Positions 17,118-24,930 of a DNA stretch of 47,500 bases are shown here, in pieces. The stretch comes from a virus: the IMG/VR virus record IMGVR_UViG_3300025133_000189, positions 1-47,500 of that record; one strand, given 5' to 3'. Made by a program: the position numbers and the translations under genes. Every line of letters begins with the position of its first letter. Position 1 is the stretch's first letter. The notes below the pieces were generated by a model, which did not search any database, was not told the DNA's origin, and was given only the letters and a program-made list of their open reading frames with translations.

Positions 17118-17765
17118 ATGAAAGATCGATTGAAAGAAAGTGTTATTAAGCGTTTCATGACACTAGCAGGCACGGCGCCCTTAAGTAATACTTTTTTAAA
17201 GGAAGGTGGTTATGCTTTCGCTCGCGACGATGAAGATGAAGAGCTTGAAGATGAGCTAGCCCCTGAAGGTGAGCTTGGTGGCGCTGAAGAACTCGGCGGC
17301 GCTGAAGAGCTTGGTGGCGAAGAAGAGCTTGCTCCTGAAGAGCCGGCTGGTTTAGAGGACGAACTTGGTGGCGACGAGGGTGCTGAAGAAGATCTCCGAG
17401 ATATTCTTGCTAAGGAGATCGAAGACATGCTTGGACGACTTGAGGATCAGGGCGTGATTGAAATTACCGGCGAGGCTGGTGGTGGCGAAGAAGAGCTTGG
17501 TGGCGAAGAAGAGCTTGGTGGCGAAGAAGAGCTTGGTGGCGAAGAAGAGCTTGGTGGCGAAGAAGAGCTTGGTGGCGAAGAAGAGCTTGCTCCTGAAGAA
17601 GAAGAAGAAATAGAAGCAGCACTCCAAGAGGCTAACATTGATTATATTGATGACGGCGCGCTAGCTAACAAACTACTTAAAAGAGTTGCTAAACGCCTTT
17701 ATAAAGAAAATAAAATAGATCGCTTAGCAACGCGAATCACAAATAGACTATCTAGAAAGAGATAA
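17118..17765 (+). CDS. acidic repeat protein, possible prohead core/scaffold component
   Basis: 215 residues behind AAAGGAG. The N-terminal 30 residues are a basic helix then LSNTFLKE followed by Gly-Gly, a candidate prohead-protease site (L-x-E before a small residue). Residues 34-80 and about 120-170 are very acidic, built on Glu-Glu-Leu-Gly-Gly repeats; the C-terminal 45 residues are basic (Arg/Lys rich). An acidic middle with basic ends is seen in phage scaffold/core proteins, but this is inference. No catalytic motif is present. Confidence 0.5.
   Translation: MKDRLKESVIKRFMTLAGTAPLSNTFLKEGGYAFARDDEDEELEDELAPEGELGGAEELGGAEELGGEEELAPEEPAGLEDELGGDEGAEEDLRDILAKEIEDMLGRLEDQGVIEITGEAGGGEEELGGEEELGGEEELGGEEELGGEEELGGEEELAPEEEEEIEAALQEANIDYIDDGALANKLLKRVAKRLYKENKIDRLATRITNRLSRKR
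17481..17588 (+). repeat. six perfect 18-bp tandem repeats
   Basis: GGTGGCGAAGAAGAGCTT is repeated six times with no mismatch, encoding GGEEEL each time. A seventh identical copy stands alone at 17313-17330 in the same gene. Perfect identity at the DNA level implies recent expansion. Confidence 0.95.
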
Positions 17766-17774
17766 GAGTCATCG

Positions 17775-18146
17775 ATGTATGAACTATTGTGGTTTCTAGG
17801 TGGGGCGTTTCTTTATAAAACGTTCTCTAAATTATTGAGCCTCGCACACTCGGTGTTGTTTTTTGAAAAAGCACATACACAATCTTTAAAAATTCTTGGC
17901 ATGGTTACTGAAGATTTAATTTTTATCCGTGCTCTAAAATACACCGACTTACACAAAACGGGTATTGACGTGGAGCAAATCAAAAAATATAAAACACTTG
18001 ACGATCACGTGCTAGCGCAGTGGAAAATCTCAACTTTAAATCGATTGAACAGTGCTGTCCCTGATCCTCTTAAAGGCAGGTACGCACATGAGTCTTGGGA
18101 CGCGGCTTTGAGGAGTTTAGATGAAGTTTTCAAAAAAGAAAAGTAA
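17775..18146 (+). CDS. hypothetical membrane-anchored protein
   Basis: 123 residues. Residues 4-30 are hydrophobic (one or two short segments) and the rest is a soluble helical part with no known motif. Its end overlaps the ClpP-like gene by 26 nt, which suggests shared translation. Confidence 0.55.
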   Translation: MYELLWFLGGAFLYKTFSKLLSLAHSVLFFEKAHTQSLKILGMVTEDLIFIRALKYTDLHKTGIDVEQIKKYKTLDDHVLAQWKISTLNRLNSAVPDPLKGRYAHESWDAALRSLDEVFKKEK

Positions 18147-18789
18147 ACAAAATAAAATTTTATTAGAAGAGGTTGATGGTAACCAACAGCCCTTTGTGAT
18201 TTTGGACGATAGTGTGGCTACGTCACGCCCCAGGATAATAAGCTTATATAATGACATAAAAGATGAAACAGCAGAAGATGTGGTACTTTCTCTTATGCTC
18301 ATGAAAGAATTGGATAAAGAAGCGATATATGAAGATGAAAATAATCCTGAGTCGGAAATTATTGGATATTATCACAAACCAATTGATCTCTTAATATCAT
18401 CATGGGGTGGAGAAGCCTTAAATATGTTTGCTATATACGATACCATGCGTATGGTTCGTGATGAGTGTGAAATTCATACACTTGGCATGGGTAAGGTTAT
18501 GTCCGCTGGTGTTCTTTTGTTGGCAGCTGGCACAAAAGGTAAAAGACGGATTGGCGCAAATTGCAGAATTATGCTTCATAGTGTTGTCGGGGGACAACAT
18601 GGTTCTTTGCACAATCTAGAAAATGAAATAGCTGAAACTAGATGGATCCAACAGCAACACATAGAAGCGCTGATTGCAGAAACCTCGATGACATCTAGAC
18701 AATTGAAAAGGCTTTTAAATAAGAAGGTTAACATATACTTAAACGCCAAAGAAGCTGTGAAATACGGAATTGCAGATGAAATAATTTAA
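18121..18789 (+). CDS. clpP: ClpP-like serine protease
   Basis: 222 residues. ClpP-fold features in order: LLISSWGGEALNMFAIYD (substrate-binding strand), GKVMSAGVLLLAAG with nucleophile Ser128, RIMLHSVVGG with His153 (25 residues later, the same spacing as E. coli Ser97-His122), and YLNAKEAVKYGIADEII at the end. The catalytic Asp of E. coli (DRFLSA) aligns with Asn204 here (NIYLNA). A phage ClpP may act in capsid maturation or protein turnover. ATG 18121 lies inside the previous gene with no strong ribosome site. Confidence 0.88.
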   Translation: MKFSKKKSKQNKILLEEVDGNQQPFVILDDSVATSRPRIISLYNDIKDETAEDVVLSLMLMKELDKEAIYEDENNPESEIIGYYHKPIDLLISSWGGEALNMFAIYDTMRMVRDECEIHTLGMGKVMSAGVLLLAAGTKGKRRIGANCRIMLHSVVGGQHGSLHNLENEIAETRWIQQQHIEALIAETSMTSRQLKRLLNKKVNIYLNAKEAVKYGIADEII

Positions 18790-18796
18790 CTTGTTA

Positions 18797-18824
18797 TTGA
18801 CTTTATAAAAAAATGAAGTATACT
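18797..18824 (+). promoter_or_regulatory. sigma-70-like promoter
   Basis: TTGACT 18797-18802 and TATACT 18819-18824, spacer 16 bp, just after the clpP stop and 30 nt before the zinc-knuckle gene, whose ribosome site is GGAGGG. Confidence 0.7.
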
Positions 18825-18853
18825 TAGTGTTGTATTCTTTGGAGGGATAAAAC

Positions 18854-19258
18854 ATGCATGCAAGAGCTTGGCAATTGCCTAGTGATTCTGAGAAAAAAGT
18901 AAACTACCGATTACAAATGAACAATGTGCACAAGAAGTCTCAAAAAAATATTGATCACCTTATGGAAGACTGGCATTGTTTTGCTTGGGGGACATATGCA
19001 AATAGTAAGACGCTTATGTTCGTCTATGATAAGAGTTTCCCTAGCAAATACGCATGGCTTAAGTGGGCTAGCGCTTTTCCCTATCAACTGTCTGAATGTG
19101 CCGAGAGAACAAATCGTCTTAAAATTTTGAGCACAGGTAAAGACGAGGTAAAACAAGAAAAGAAAGCAAGAAAATGTTCATATTGTAGTTGCGAAGGGCA
19201 CAACAAAGCTAGCTGCGGTGATCGGAAGAAGGATAAAAGAAAAAGGAATCAAGTATGA
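18854..19258 (+). CDS. zinc-knuckle (CCHC) protein
   Basis: 134 residues. The C-terminal basic tail holds one CCHC knuckle: Cys108, Cys111, His116, Cys121 (spacing C-2-C-4-H-4-C), as in retroviral Gag and RNA-binding proteins. The N-terminal 90 residues contain FAWGTYANSKTLMFVYD and are not recognised. It probably binds single-stranded nucleic acid. A protein with two such knuckles is encoded at 34984. Its last base pairs overlap the glutamine synthetase start. Confidence 0.7.
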   Translation: MHARAWQLPSDSEKKVNYRLQMNNVHKKSQKNIDHLMEDWHCFAWGTYANSKTLMFVYDKSFPSKYAWLKWASAFPYQLSECAERTNRLKILSTGKDEVKQEKKARKCSYCSCEGHNKASCGDRKKDKRKRNQV

Positions 19259-20298
19259 AACGTAAAGTAGAATATATTTGGATTGATGGTACAAAGCCAA
19301 CTCCTCAGTTGCGATCTAAAACAAACATTTTGAATATAGAAGAAGGAATTCCAATTTGGGGATTCGACGGTTCTAGCACTAATCAAGCAAAAGGATCGAA
19401 CTCTGATTGTGTGTTGAGTCCAGTGTTTATGTGCAAAGATCCAATTCGCGGACGTCCTCATGAATTGGCGCTGTGTGAAGTGCTAAATACAAACATGACT
19501 CCACATGAGTCAAACACAAGAGCAGCTTTATCTAAAGTATATGAAAAACATAAATCTGAAGATGTATGGTTCGGAATGGAGCAGGAATATACTTTTATGA
19601 ATCGAGTGCATGCAGATCAGCCGTTGGGATTCTATAAATCTCGTCTCACTGAAGAATATACAGAAGAAGGTTATCTATCTTTTGTTTCACTTCCGCAAGG
19701 TCCATATTATTGCAGTGTTGGATCTGGATTAGCAATTGGTAGAGATGTTGCAGAAGAACATCTTGATGCTTGTTTAGAAGCAGGATTAACATTATCAGGA
19801 ATTAACGCTGAGGTAATGCCAGGACAATGGGAGTTTCAGGTTGGTCCAGTCGATGCTCTAGAAGTTTCTGATCAATTGTGGATTGCTCGTTGGTTGTTGC
19901 ATAGAATTGCAGAAAAACACAATATTATTGTATCTTTTGATCCAAAACCAGCTGAAGGTGATTGGAATGGCGCAGGGTGTCATACTAACTTCTCAACAAG
20001 AGCAATGAGAGAATCGATACTGCCTTGTTTAGAAGCTGCAACAAAATTAGGAGAAAGGCAAAGACTACATATTGAAAACTACGGCGCAGACATTGAAAAG
20101 AGATTAACTGGTGATCATGAAACATGCTCTTATAAAGAATATAGGTATGGGATATCAGATCGCGGAGCGTCCGTAAGAATTCCTTGGCAAGTTGATCGCG
20201 ATGGCAAAGGCTACATCGAAGATCGTCGTCCAAACGCAAATTGTGATCCTTATTTGGTTACGAGACTAATTATGGAGACAGTGTGCGGAGGGTTTTAA
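19255..20298 (+). CDS. glnII: glutamine synthetase type II (eukaryotic-type)
   Basis: 347 residues, the size of GSII and much shorter than bacterial GSI (about 470). It makes glutamine from glutamate, ammonia and ATP. Family marks: YIWIDGTKP, WGFDGSSTNQAKGSNSD, FGMEQEYTFM (catalytic Glu), YYCSVGSGLAIGRDVAEEHL, VMPGQWEFQVGP (metal-binding Glu), NGAGCHTNFST, RGASVRIPWQVDRDGKGYIEDRRPNANCDPY (ATP and Arg-flap region). The core motifs all look intact, so it is probably active. It is overlapped by 4 nt with the zinc-knuckle gene and followed after 1 nt by the endolysin. Confidence 0.95.
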   Translation: MKRKVEYIWIDGTKPTPQLRSKTNILNIEEGIPIWGFDGSSTNQAKGSNSDCVLSPVFMCKDPIRGRPHELALCEVLNTNMTPHESNTRAALSKVYEKHKSEDVWFGMEQEYTFMNRVHADQPLGFYKSRLTEEYTEEGYLSFVSLPQGPYYCSVGSGLAIGRDVAEEHLDACLEAGLTLSGINAEVMPGQWEFQVGPVDALEVSDQLWIARWLLHRIAEKHNIIVSFDPKPAEGDWNGAGCHTNFSTRAMRESILPCLEAATKLGERQRLHIENYGADIEKRLTGDHETCSYKEYRYGISDRGASVRIPWQVDRDGKGYIEDRRPNANCDPYLVTRLIMETVCGGF

Positions 20299-20299
20299 T

Positions 20300-21211
20300 A
20301 TGGGTTGGTACAAAAATAGATACAATAAGAAGTCGGCTAAGAAATATGGATGGGAACCATCATGGTTTAAAGCCGATGGGTTTGATAACAAACTAACTGA
20401 AAACATAAAGGAATTTCAAGAACGTCATGGATTAAAGCAAGATGGCTTGTGCGGTCCAACGACGTTTCGACGGATTACCTTACAACGTGAAGGCTCGCGT
20501 CAAGTGAATCGACGTCCACTACGAGCGCGCCCAGATACGGGCGATAATCATATCATATGCAATGGAGAGAGGCTAGCCATTGATTGGAAGACGGTTAGCA
20601 TCCATGATGACAAGAACTATGCGTTACCTGATAGTTGCTATCGCAATTATAAACCACACAAAAGAAATGTTAAAATGATTATTACACATTTTGATGTGTG
20701 TTTATCTGCTGCATCATGTAAGAAAGTCTTGCAGAAAAAAGGAATATCAAGTCATTTTTCAATCGATAATGATGGCACCATATATCAAATGGTAGATCCA
20801 CAACATGAAGCATGGCATGCTGGCAAGCGAGCGGTTAACCGCGCCGCCATTGGCATTGATATATCTAATGCATATTATACCAAGTATCAGTCGTGGTACC
20901 GGAGAAAGGGACATGGAAATAGACCTGTACTTAGAGACGTAGAAGTGCATGGTAGAAAATTAAAAGAATGCTTGGGGTTTTACCCAAAACAAATTGAAGC
21001 ATATAAAGTATTAGTTAAAACACTTTGTGAGTACTATGGGATTCCTCTTAAAATGCCAATGGACAGTTCAGGGAAAGTCTTAAGAGCGGTTGATAGAAGT
21101 GTGCTTAGAGGAAAGTTTAACGGAATTGCTAATCATTTTCATGTTACTCGTGGCAAAATAGACACTGCAAATTTAGATTGGGATCAGGTTTTAAGTGATT
21201 TAAATAACTAA
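20300..21211 (+). CDS. N-acetylmuramoyl-L-alanine amidase with peptidoglycan-binding domain
   Basis: 303 residues, a modular endolysin. Residues about 27-55 (LTENIKEFQERHGLKQDGLCGPTTFRRI) are a PG_binding_1 domain. An Amidase_2 domain follows: MIITHFDV (first zinc His), HFSIDNDGTIYQMVDPQHEAWHAG, IGIDISN, and FHVTRGKIDTANLDW at the end (second zinc His and the catalytic Lys/Asp). It cuts the lactyl-amide bond between sugar and peptide of the host wall. No signal peptide is visible, so export would need a holin. Confidence 0.92.
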   Translation: MGWYKNRYNKKSAKKYGWEPSWFKADGFDNKLTENIKEFQERHGLKQDGLCGPTTFRRITLQREGSRQVNRRPLRARPDTGDNHIICNGERLAIDWKTVSIHDDKNYALPDSCYRNYKPHKRNVKMIITHFDVCLSAASCKKVLQKKGISSHFSIDNDGTIYQMVDPQHEAWHAGKRAVNRAAIGIDISNAYYTKYQSWYRRKGHGNRPVLRDVEVHGRKLKECLGFYPKQIEAYKVLVKTLCEYYGIPLKMPMDSSGKVLRAVDRSVLRGKFNGIANHFHVTRGKIDTANLDWDQVLSDLNN

Positions 21212-21222
21212 TTATTAATATG
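21206..21222 (+). promoter_or_regulatory. AACTAATTATTAATATG start-region motif, copy 1
   Basis: A 17-nt sequence that ends in the ATG of the next gene and overlaps the previous stop. Nearly identical copies end in the start codons at 22683 and 47345. No ribosome site is present at any of the three. It may be a late promoter or a leaderless start signal. Confidence 0.5.
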
Positions 21223-22344
21223 ATTATACTTAAAAGCCAACTAAAACAAATCATACGAGAAGAAGTATATAATTTGTTTTTAGAAGAACATAAAGAAAAC
21301 ATAAACCTCCTCTCAGAGGGTTTAATAACTGAGAGAGAATATTGGAAGAGAATTAAGGATTGGGCGAAGAGAAAAGGGATCCCATGGGCGACAGCAGCTG
21401 CCATAGCTGCGGGCTCTTTGGCTGGACCAAAATCTGCCATGGCTGGACCACCTCCAGAGCGTCCTGCACAAGTCCAAGTAATGCAAGTCACGCAAGCTTC
21501 TTTTCTAGATGCTTTTTACAAGGCTTATCCTCAAGCTCAAGATCCAAGTGTGAATTCAAAAGCAAAGAGCGACTTAGCAGCATTAACAGTAGAAGTAAAA
21601 GGAAACATTGCATTAGCGTATTTAAGTGAACAAAGGAAAGAATCTTTTGTAAAATTTATTCAAAGTATGCCCCGCTTTCAAGATCAGACTCGTGAACAGA
21701 TCTTACAGAAATATGACGTACTGAAGCCTGAGATATTAAAAATTATTCAGAGTGTACCAGTTGAAGTTATATACGAGGGTGAGCAAACAGAGAGAATGTA
21801 TCGTTCGTTCACCCCAGGTGCAACGCAAAGCGGCGGGCAGGTAGCTGCAGCCTACGATGAGGAGTCAAATAAGATTGTTGTTAATCCATACGAATATATG
21901 TCTGGTGGGCAGCTAGATAAAACATCATTGGGAAATAGTTTTAGAGAAGAAGTTTATCATGCTATAGATCATAATCTTTCTACTACAATGATACCGATGT
22001 CACGCCTTCAGCATCAAGTGGCTACCGCGCAAGACATCTTTTTATCACAAGAAGCAACGGGACTCTCTCAAGTTCGTTATGACTATTTAACCTCTAATCA
22101 TGAATTTTATGCAAAAATGTTGAGGCTTAAAGATATTGTAGCTGAAAAACACCCAGAACAAATTAATAATGGTAGGATAAATTCAGACTTCCTATTAAAA
22201 CTAATGGACGGTAGAGAGACGTTAGGAGATCCAACTGTAATCGAAGTGCTGCAAGTGCTTGATCCTTCAAAGATTGACAAGGTGTCAAAATATTTTGACA
22301 TGGTTGCCAAAGCAGGGACACAAAAAACTTCACAAGTTGCTTGA
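21220..22344 (+). CDS. leader-bearing protein, peptidase-like C-terminal half
   Basis: 374 residues. The first 16 residues (MIILKSQLKQIIREEV) match the leader family found at 42607-46774, with candidate L-x-E sites near residues 21-23 and 31-33. A hydrophobic stretch at about 53-66 (ATAAAIAAGSLAGP) and a Pro-rich linker follow. The C-terminal half has SFREEVYHAIDHNL near residue 245 and a later SNHEFYAKMLRLKD, resembling zinc-peptidase helices but with Glu where the first His of HExxH would be. Function uncertain; could be an injected head protein. Confidence 0.5.
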   Translation: MIILKSQLKQIIREEVYNLFLEEHKENINLLSEGLITEREYWKRIKDWAKRKGIPWATAAAIAAGSLAGPKSAMAGPPPERPAQVQVMQVTQASFLDAFYKAYPQAQDPSVNSKAKSDLAALTVEVKGNIALAYLSEQRKESFVKFIQSMPRFQDQTREQILQKYDVLKPEILKIIQSVPVEVIYEGEQTERMYRSFTPGATQSGGQVAAAYDEESNKIVVNPYEYMSGGQLDKTSLGNSFREEVYHAIDHNLSTTMIPMSRLQHQVATAQDIFLSQEATGLSQVRYDYLTSNHEFYAKMLRLKDIVAEKHPEQINNGRINSDFLLKLMDGRETLGDPTVIEVLQVLDPSKIDKVSKYFDMVAKAGTQKTSQVA

Positions 22345-22403
22345 TCTAAAAGAATACATATGTTATATTAAATGTAGCTAAAAAAACTCACAGGAGGAGT
22401 TAG

Positions 22404-22661
22404 ATGAGAAAATTTTTGAGTACATTGTTTGTTTGTGGCACCTTTGTGTTGGCTGCACAAGCAGATTCACCGAGGAATAACACAAATGCAAAGTCTAGAT
22501 TTTATGACTTTGGTGCACAAGTTATTGATGGGGAAATTAAACGCCCTACAGCAACTTTCGTGAATGGCAGAGAAAGAGCAAGATTTAATCGATTGCTTCG
22601 TCTTAAAAGATCTTTCCTTCCCAGCCTTTACAATACTTCAAAAGAAAGGGTTTTTAAGTAA
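22404..22661 (+). CDS. small secreted protein, paralog of the one at 28507
   Basis: 85 residues behind AGGAGG. A signal peptide is likely (basic MRKF, hydrophobic core to about residue 20, then AQA). The mature part reads NAKSRFYDFGAQVIDGEI, RERARFNRLLRLKRSFLP and SKERVFK. The product at 28507 keeps nearly every one of these positions. The export signal in a phage points to a periplasmic or membrane-side role during infection. No known domain. Confidence 0.7.
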   Translation: MRKFLSTLFVCGTFVLAAQADSPRNNTNAKSRFYDFGAQVIDGEIKRPTATFVNGRERARFNRLLRLKRSFLPSLYNTSKERVFK

Positions 22662-22666
22662 ACCAA

Positions 22667-22685
22667 TGAACTAATTATTAACATG
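22667..22685 (+). promoter_or_regulatory. AACTAATTATTAACATG start-region motif, copy 2
   Basis: Bases 22669-22685 match the motif at 21206-21222 in 16 of 17 positions (C for T before ATG). It ends in the ATG at 22683. No ribosome binding site is seen upstream. Confidence 0.5.
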
Positions 22686-24884
22686 AATAAACTAGATAAG
22701 TTGGTAGAAAACTATTTTATAAAGAGAAAAAATAGATTATCAGCCGACATGCTTTTCAAACTCATTGAAGAAGAGATTAATCTTTTTGAAGAGAAGATTG
22801 CTGGGCTGGAGATAAAGACAAACAAATCACCAGCCAATAGCGGTGATGTCGCTGAAGGTATTTTTATATTGGGTTTGTTGTCTGCTATGAAAAATGGCGC
22901 GTCGGAACCAAATGATATTCGTGGCATGATTAACCAGTATAGACACGACGTGAAGGACAGCACCTTAAGAGTAAATATTGATTACACCGGCACCGGAGGC
23001 GCAGATCCAACTGGCGCTGGCAAGAAGGGCAAGAGTATGCCATTCGGGTATTATTTTGATGAGGGTGTACCAATTAAGGTACAAATGATTATTAAACTAC
23101 ACCCTCACTCAATGGCAGCGCTGTTTATACCTCTAGATAAAGAATTACCCATGAAAATTGATGATCTTGCCAATGAACACATTCCGATATTAGATGAATT
23201 GCGTAAAGTTGTTTCTGGGAACAACAGGGATTGGGAAGAATTATTTAATATTATCATGAATAAAAAGATACCAACCGCTGAAAGACAAAAAGCTTTAGAT
23301 AACTTAAGAAATAAAAAACACGAAGCTCAAAAAAGAGAAACAGGTACTCGTATTGCCGGGGCTGCTGCTTTCTGGAATAAGAGGGGGGCTGGACACCGTG
23401 GTTATATAGATTTTGCTAATGAGGTGCTAAATCAAATAGATCCAAACACAGGAAAAACTCTTCAGGAAGTTGGAGCGATGATCAATATTGTAGCTGATGG
23501 TGTGAGTGAGAACCTAACAACCACTGCCGATGCTTATATTAAAATTGGCGATATGAGCACTGGAGCTATGTTATTTAGTTATTCGCTTAAGAGCGGAAGC
23601 GATCAGATTGCGCAATATGGTAGTCCATTTGGCAAGACACAGTGGAAAAAAAGTGGCGACGAAAAGGCACTGAGTGGTGGCGGGGTAGAGAGAATCTTTG
23701 TAAGATTTGCTTTGCCTGACTCTGCGATGCCAAGTGAGGCAAAGGCATGGTTTGGTGTACGCCCAAAACCAACCTTTCCAGAATTTACAAGTGCTTTTAT
23801 AAAAAGGTATGTGGATAAAACAGGAGCTAGCGAAGAAGAAGCTTGGAACCAATGGGTTAAAATCCACGGCTTTGATATCAAACCCGCCTCTCTTGCAATA
23901 CACAAAGATAAGACCTATAAAGCTGATTCAAGTGCCGTGAAAGAATTTGTTGAAATGTGGAATAAGGTGAGCGAAGCGTTAGTTGGTGCATGGAATGATA
24001 AGTTCAATGACGCTGACTCTGAGGAATATGAAGTTATATTAATTAGTGGTTTAGCCATCATGATAACCAAAACTATTGAAGAGCAAGACATGGAATACGT
24101 AAATATAGGTAAAGACGCAAAAAGTACATTGCGCGCATTTCCAAGCTTGATGCCCAATTATGTTAAACATTTTAGTTTTGAAGCCAAAGAGGGTGCCGGT
24201 AATGTTCTCAGTCTGCCAAGTGACGCTAAAACTTTAAAAAAGGAACTAACCACTGGCTACGCTGCAATTCAGCCGCAGGTTAATATTAGAGACGTTAATA
24301 AGATTACTAGAGAAAACTTGGATAAAAGCGGCTTTGTAATTAAAATTGATGAAATCAAGAAAAATCTTTCTCGCAGTCCTGACTATTTTGAAAACATTTT
24401 AGACATGGATAGCTCCATGGGAACTATGTTTGCTGTAAATCCAGAACTTGAAGAGAAATATTTAGCGCTTAGGGGCGAATATTCTAAAAACAGTGATAGA
24501 ACAATTAAGAAAAATGCCACTAAATTAGCATATAAAGAAATGCTGGCTGGCGCAAATCTTAAGGATCTTGTAAAATTGTTAGATGATCATATTTTAGATA
24601 TGGTTATTCATAAATTGAACGATGCAATGCCAGTGCGTGGACAAACAGTATTTTTACTTCGTTTACGCCCACGCTATAGGCACGGGGAAGTTCGTACATA
24701 TCTACAAAAAGAAGCCAAAAAGGCCGGCGACGGCTTGGGCGCTATTATGAGGTTTGTCAAATATGCTAAGTGGCTTAAATATGAAGCGGCAGAAGAGGTA
24801 CTAGCAGAGATTGAAAACATTATAGCAGCAAGTGCAGCAGCAATCAAAGCAGCTGAAGAAGCTTTAGTCCCAGAAAAGACTTAA
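22683..24884 (+). CDS. large protein of unknown function, possible nuclease-like core
   Basis: 733 residues. The N-terminus is a charged helix (LSADMLFKLIEEEINLFEE) somewhat like the leader families. Residues about 55-62 (SGDVAEGIF) and about 285-310 (ADAYIKIGD, then FSYSLKSGSDQIAQYG) resemble the E...D...SLK arrangement of restriction-endonuclease-like folds. The C-terminus is Ala/Glu-rich and helical. The leader-like start and the 22669 motif put it with the proposed internal-protein group. I cannot name a family. Confidence 0.5.
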   Translation: MNKLDKLVENYFIKRKNRLSADMLFKLIEEEINLFEEKIAGLEIKTNKSPANSGDVAEGIFILGLLSAMKNGASEPNDIRGMINQYRHDVKDSTLRVNIDYTGTGGADPTGAGKKGKSMPFGYYFDEGVPIKVQMIIKLHPHSMAALFIPLDKELPMKIDDLANEHIPILDELRKVVSGNNRDWEELFNIIMNKKIPTAERQKALDNLRNKKHEAQKRETGTRIAGAAAFWNKRGAGHRGYIDFANEVLNQIDPNTGKTLQEVGAMINIVADGVSENLTTTADAYIKIGDMSTGAMLFSYSLKSGSDQIAQYGSPFGKTQWKKSGDEKALSGGGVERIFVRFALPDSAMPSEAKAWFGVRPKPTFPEFTSAFIKRYVDKTGASEEEAWNQWVKIHGFDIKPASLAIHKDKTYKADSSAVKEFVEMWNKVSEALVGAWNDKFNDADSEEYEVILISGLAIMITKTIEEQDMEYVNIGKDAKSTLRAFPSLMPNYVKHFSFEAKEGAGNVLSLPSDAKTLKKELTTGYAAIQPQVNIRDVNKITRENLDKSGFVIKIDEIKKNLSRSPDYFENILDMDSSMGTMFAVNPELEEKYLALRGEYSKNSDRTIKKNATKLAYKEMLAGANLKDLVKLLDDHILDMVIHKLNDAMPVRGQTVFLLRLRPRYRHGEVRTYLQKEAKKAGDGLGAIMRFVKYAKWLKYEAAEEVLAEIENIIAASAAAIKAAEEALVPEKT

Positions 24885-24909
24885 CATTCAAATAAATCTA
24901 AGATATACT
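24881..24909 (+). promoter_or_regulatory. sigma-70-like promoter for groEL
   Basis: TTAACA 24881-24886, 17-bp spacer, TATACT 24904-24909, then an AGAGGTG ribosome site before the groEL ATG. Confidence 0.6.
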
Positions 24910-24930
24910 TAAACAAAATGAGAGGTGTAA

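Noticed and set aside
17210-17638. Minus-strand Ser/Pro-rich or Phe-rich frames opposite the acidic repeats
   Set aside because: They are read-outs of the 18-bp repeats on the other strand, with no ribosome site.
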